From: Thermoplasmatota archaeon
GTDB lineage: Archaea > Thermoplasmatota > E2 > DHVEG-1
DNA length: 6,698 nucleotides
Reading direction: 5' to 3'
Assembly: GCA_022866015.1 (NCBI GenBank)
Contig: JALHTX010000228.1
Span: 1-6,698 of the forward strand
Shown here: positions 4,865-6,698 of the stretch, piece by piece
How the letters are laid out: each line of letters opens with the position of its first letter
Numbering within the stretch: position 1 is the stretch's first letter
Program-made: the position numbers and the translations under genes
The notes under the pieces: generated by a model
Told to the model about the DNA's origin: nothing
What the model saw: the letters and a program-made list of their open reading frames with translations, nothing else
Databases searched by the model: none

Positions 4865-4893
4865 TGATTTAATTTTGATATATCATTAAATCA
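4865..4893. terminator. Nested dyad between convergent genes
   Basis: TGATTTAA (4865-4872) and TTAAATCA (4886-4893) are perfect 8-bp inverted arms. The loop between them itself contains the perfect palindrome TGATATATCA (4876-4885). It lies between the ends of two genes transcribed towards each other, so a shared two-way terminator is the simplest reading. A protein-binding site is an alternative. Confidence 0.4.
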
Positions 4894-4899
4894 ATAATA

Positions 4900-5226
4900 T
4901 CATTTGTCTGTGTTATTGATATTATCTATTAATCCATTAGACTTAAAAAGATCACATATCCTACAAATTTCCTCAACTAATATTAAAGAATCCCCCTTAC
5001 AAATTCTGGTGGTAGATTTTTGAATTTCTTGCATAATTTCTTTATTCAGTTTTTTTATTTCTCCACGTTTACCAGAAATATATCTTGATACTGAAGCTTC
5101 TGTTAATCCTAATTTTTCAGCAGCTTTTCTCTGGGTTAAACCATGATCTTTAATTAATGATTTTGCGAATTCCTTTCGAATAATAGGTAAAATCTCCCAT
5201 ACTATTATTTCACAGGGCACTTTCAT
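4900..5226 (-). CDS. COG2522-like HTH transcriptional regulator with four cysteines
   Basis: This 108-residue protein has the opening MKVPCEIIVW and a helix-turn-helix at about 30-54 (LTQRKAAEKLGLTEASVSRY then ISGKRG), the pattern of the archaeal predicted regulators grouped as COG2522. Cysteines at 5, 76, 88 and 91, the last two as CRIC, could hold a metal ion or an Fe-S cluster; this is inference from their placement. A TATA box about 23 bp before the ATG indicates a leaderless transcript. The gene is divergent from the MacB/FtsX-type permease at 5303, with only 76 bp between starts and a long dyad over the permease promoter, so it is the likely local regulator of that transporter. It may use the same spacer to control itself. 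Confidence 0.85.
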   Translation of the reverse strand: MKVPCEIIVWEILPIIRKEFAKSLIKDHGLTQRKAAEKLGLTEASVSRYISGKRGEIKKLNKEIMQEIQKSTTRICKGDSLILVEEICRICDLFKSNGLIDNINNTDK

Positions 5227-5240
5227 AGTATCTTCACCAT

Positions 5241-5256
5241 AAATTATAAATATATA
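5241..5256 (-). promoter_or_regulatory. TATA region of the COG2522-like gene
   Basis: The minus strand reads TATATATTTATAATTT, centred about 23 bp before the ATG at 5226, which places initiation at the start codon. Confidence 0.6.
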
Positions 5257-5261
5257 GAGAG

Positions 5262-5269
5262 TATATATA
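5262..5269 (+). promoter_or_regulatory. TATA box of the permease operon
   Basis: TATATATA is centred 38 bp before the ATG at 5303. Initiation near 5290 would keep the GAGG ribosome-binding site in a 13-nt leader. A second box around 5248-5256 is an alternative. Confidence 0.55.
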
Positions 5270-5290
5270 CTTACCTATTGGTAAGTTTAT
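5265..5290. promoter_or_regulatory. Operator-like dyad in front of the permease gene
   Basis: The core is ACTTACC (5269-5275), TATT, GGTAAGT (5280-5286), perfect over seven base pairs. After one mismatch pair, three further pairs match outward, giving a 26-bp dyad. It abuts the TATA box and covers the expected start of transcription, the usual place for an archaeal repressor site. The adjacent divergent HTH protein is the natural candidate to bind it. Confidence 0.7.
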
Positions 5291-5294
5291 GAGG
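5291..5294 (+). promoter_or_regulatory. Shine-Dalgarno site of the permease
   Basis: GAGG lies 8 nt before the ATG at 5303 and supports that start. Confidence 0.6.
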
Positions 5295-5302
5295 CTAAAA
5301 TA

Positions 5303-6559
5303 ATGTTTTTTCGCATATTGGGAAAATCAATATTAAAACGTAAATCACGTATTGCTATAGCAGTAATCTCTGTCATCATTGGTTCTGCAATCGCTACAGC
5401 ATTACTCAGTGTTTCACTTGATGTCAGCGAAAAAGTAGGCATCGAATTTCGAAAATATGGCGCCAATCTTTTAGTTGTTCCTAAATCAGATACCATTGAA
5501 GTAGGATTTCCTGGCGTCGAATTTGGTTCTATCACTGAGCAACGATACATAAATGAAAGCGAATTATGGAAAATAAAAACCATCTCATGGAGAAATAACG
5601 TCTTAGGATTCGCACCATTCCTCTACCAAGTCGTCAGCGTTGGAGAAGGTACGAACCGGCAAAATGTAGTACTCGCAGGAACCTATTTTGACAAAAACGT
5701 TGTCATCCTCCAACCCTACTCGCCCAACGATAAACCAATCTTCATCACAGGCATACAAAAAATCAGCCCCTGGTGGACCGTTGAGGGCGCATGGATCTCA
5801 GATCAAAACGACACTATCAGTAGTATGATTGGAATAAAGGTTGCTGAAACACTTCATCTTCAAATCGGTGATTCCTATACCATACATTACGATGAATATA
5901 CTGGAGATTCTGTTAATGAAACAAGTCACAATCTGACTGTTGTCGGAATCATTGAAACAGAAGGATACGAAGACAATCAAATTTTTGTCAATTTACAAGT
6001 CGCACAAGAACTCACCAATCGACCAGGAAAAATCCATACCGTTCAAGTCTCAGCACTTTGTAATGCCTGTCCAGTTGAATCGTTCGTCGAAGAAATACAA
6101 GTTAACATGCCTGATGTTGAAGCACGAACTGTAAAACAACTCGCTAGCGCAGAAATGAACATCCTTGGGAAAATCGAAAACATGATGTTTCTTATTACAA
6201 TCGTTGGACTTATCGCTTCAGCAGTGGGTGTCATGACAACGATGATTACTTCAGTAATTGAACGACAAAAAGAAATCGGACTTATGAAAAGTGTTGGAGC
6301 AGAGAATAGAAAAATTATTTCCTTGTTTCTTTCAGAAGCAGGAATCATTGGTCTCATTGGTGGAATTCTTGGGTATATCATAGGAATTATTCTTGCGCAA
6401 TTTATTGGATATAGTGTATTTTCTATGTCGATTACTCCGCGTGTTGAAGTAATACCTATTTCCATAGGTATCTCTATTGGTGTTGCACTCCTCGCGAGTA
6501 TCATTCCAGTAAGAAGAGCAGTTAAAGTTGAACCAGCAATTGTTCTCCGAGGTGAATAA
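5303..6559 (+). CDS. MacB/FtsX-type ABC transporter permease
   Basis: This 418-residue membrane protein has the MacB-periplasmic-core plus FtsX architecture: one transmembrane helix (about 16-36), a large extracytoplasmic domain (about 37-290), then three helices (293-316, 343-370, 384-403). KYGANLLVVP (51-60) after the first helix, the Trp-rich SPWWTVEGAW (155-164), the ERQKEIGLMKSVGA coupling segment (320-333) and the end PAIVLRGE all match a known branch whose bacterial members occur beside p19/Ftr1-type iron-uptake genes; that link is from memory and does not fix the substrate. The outer domain holds a CNAC motif (253-256). The matching ATPase begins 5 bp downstream. Such systems often have two permeases; a second may lie beyond the window. 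A dyad over the promoter suggests control by the divergent HTH protein. Confidence 0.9.
   Translation: MFFRILGKSILKRKSRIAIAVISVIIGSAIATALLSVSLDVSEKVGIEFRKYGANLLVVPKSDTIEVGFPGVEFGSITEQRYINESELWKIKTISWRNNVLGFAPFLYQVVSVGEGTNRQNVVLAGTYFDKNVVILQPYSPNDKPIFITGIQKISPWWTVEGAWISDQNDTISSMIGIKVAETLHLQIGDSYTIHYDEYTGDSVNETSHNLTVVGIIETEGYEDNQIFVNLQVAQELTNRPGKIHTVQVSALCNACPVESFVEEIQVNMPDVEARTVKQLASAEMNILGKIENMMFLITIVGLIASAVGVMTTMITSVIERQKEIGLMKSVGAENRKIISLFLSEAGIIGLIGGILGYIIGIILAQFIGYSVFSMSITPRVEVIPISIGISIGVALLASIIPVRRAVKVEPAIVLRGE
6549..6555 (+). promoter_or_regulatory. Shine-Dalgarno site of the ABC ATPase, inside the permease gene
   Basis: GAGGTGA overlaps the last codons of the permease and ends 9 nt before the ATG at 6565, so the two proteins should be made from one transcript in coupled fashion. 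Confidence 0.7.
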
Positions 6560-6564
6560 AAACG

Positions 6565-6698
6565 ATGAGTGAAGAAATAATTAAATTACACAATATCAAA
6601 AAATACTACGATGAAAATACTCATGTGTTGGAAAACCTGAATCTTGTTATTAACAAAGGTGCCTGGACCTCGATTATGGGTCCATCCGGTTCAGGAAA
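6565..6698 (+). CDS. ABC transporter ATPase, MacB/LolD type (3' end outside window)
   Basis: Only the first 44 codons and two bases of the next are present. The start is typical of the small ATPases that partner FtsX-type permeases: IIKLHNIKKYYDE (5-17) with an aromatic A-loop residue at Tyr14/15, then VLENLNLVINKGAWTSIMG, and a Walker A GPSGSGK reaching residue 45 exactly at the window edge. The gene follows the permease by 5 bp with its own ribosome-binding site. The signature motif, Walker B and length cannot be seen, so subfamily assignment rests on the neighbour and the Walker A wording. Confidence 0.9.
   Translation, partial: MSEEIIKLHNIKKYYDENTHVLENLNLVINKGAWTSIMGPSGSG

Noticed and set aside
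6043..6504. Long minus-strand frame (153 codons) inside the permease gene
   Set aside because: Antisense of the FtsX domain; rich in Ile, Pro and Met as expected of the complement of hydrophobic codons, without promoter or known domain. Shorter overlapping frames at 5287-5583, 5798-5980 and 5940-6134 are rejected for the same reason.

Overview
The window looks like AT-rich chromosomal DNA from a euryarchaeal-type archaeon. The evidence is archaeal TATA boxes placed about 23-30 bp before start codons (leaderless or short-leader genes), an archaeal Lrp/AsnC-type regulator, a short helix-turn-helix regulator of the archaeal COG2522 kind, a TIGR04076-type cysteine-rich protein and two unrelated ABC transporter loci. 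No bacterial-style -35/-10 promoters stand out. I cannot name the species.

Layout. Bases 1-120 are GC-richer than what follows and fold strongly; they may be the edge of a truncated gene, mobile-element end or RNA that begins outside the window. A small TIGR04076-family gene (270-593, minus) sits between two 72-bp direct repeats (147-218 and 831-902) that match at 61 of 72 positions and carry tRNA-T-arm-like text. A gene-poor stretch (594-1117) leads into a plus-strand unit: a doubtful 61-codon ORF, an ABC ATPase with an N-terminal zinc ribbon (1344-2438) and its ABC-2-type permease (2440-3264). Next come an orphan Rieske [2Fe-2S] protein (3386-3703, visibly GC-richer), an unrecognised 92-residue gene on the minus strand (3855-4133) and an Lrp/AsnC-type regulator (4284-4817).

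The right part is a divergent regulator/transporter locus: a COG2522-like HTH protein with four cysteines (4900-5226, minus) faces away from a MacB/FtsX-type permease (5303-6559), which is followed 5 bp later by its ABC ATPase (6565 to the window edge, incomplete). A long dyad, 5265-5290, lies between the plus-strand TATA box and the permease start and is the obvious operator candidate.

The least explained signal is a series of short C-rich strings resembling tRNA 3' ends (T-arm 3' strand plus acceptor strand). All are on the plus strand, all lie between genes in the left 3.9 kb, and several are followed directly by a TATA-like box. They could be scars or attachment sites of repeated integration, boundaries of gene-cassette-like units, a repeated promoter module, or chance GC-rich islands in AT-rich spacers. 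The sequence alone does not decide between these.
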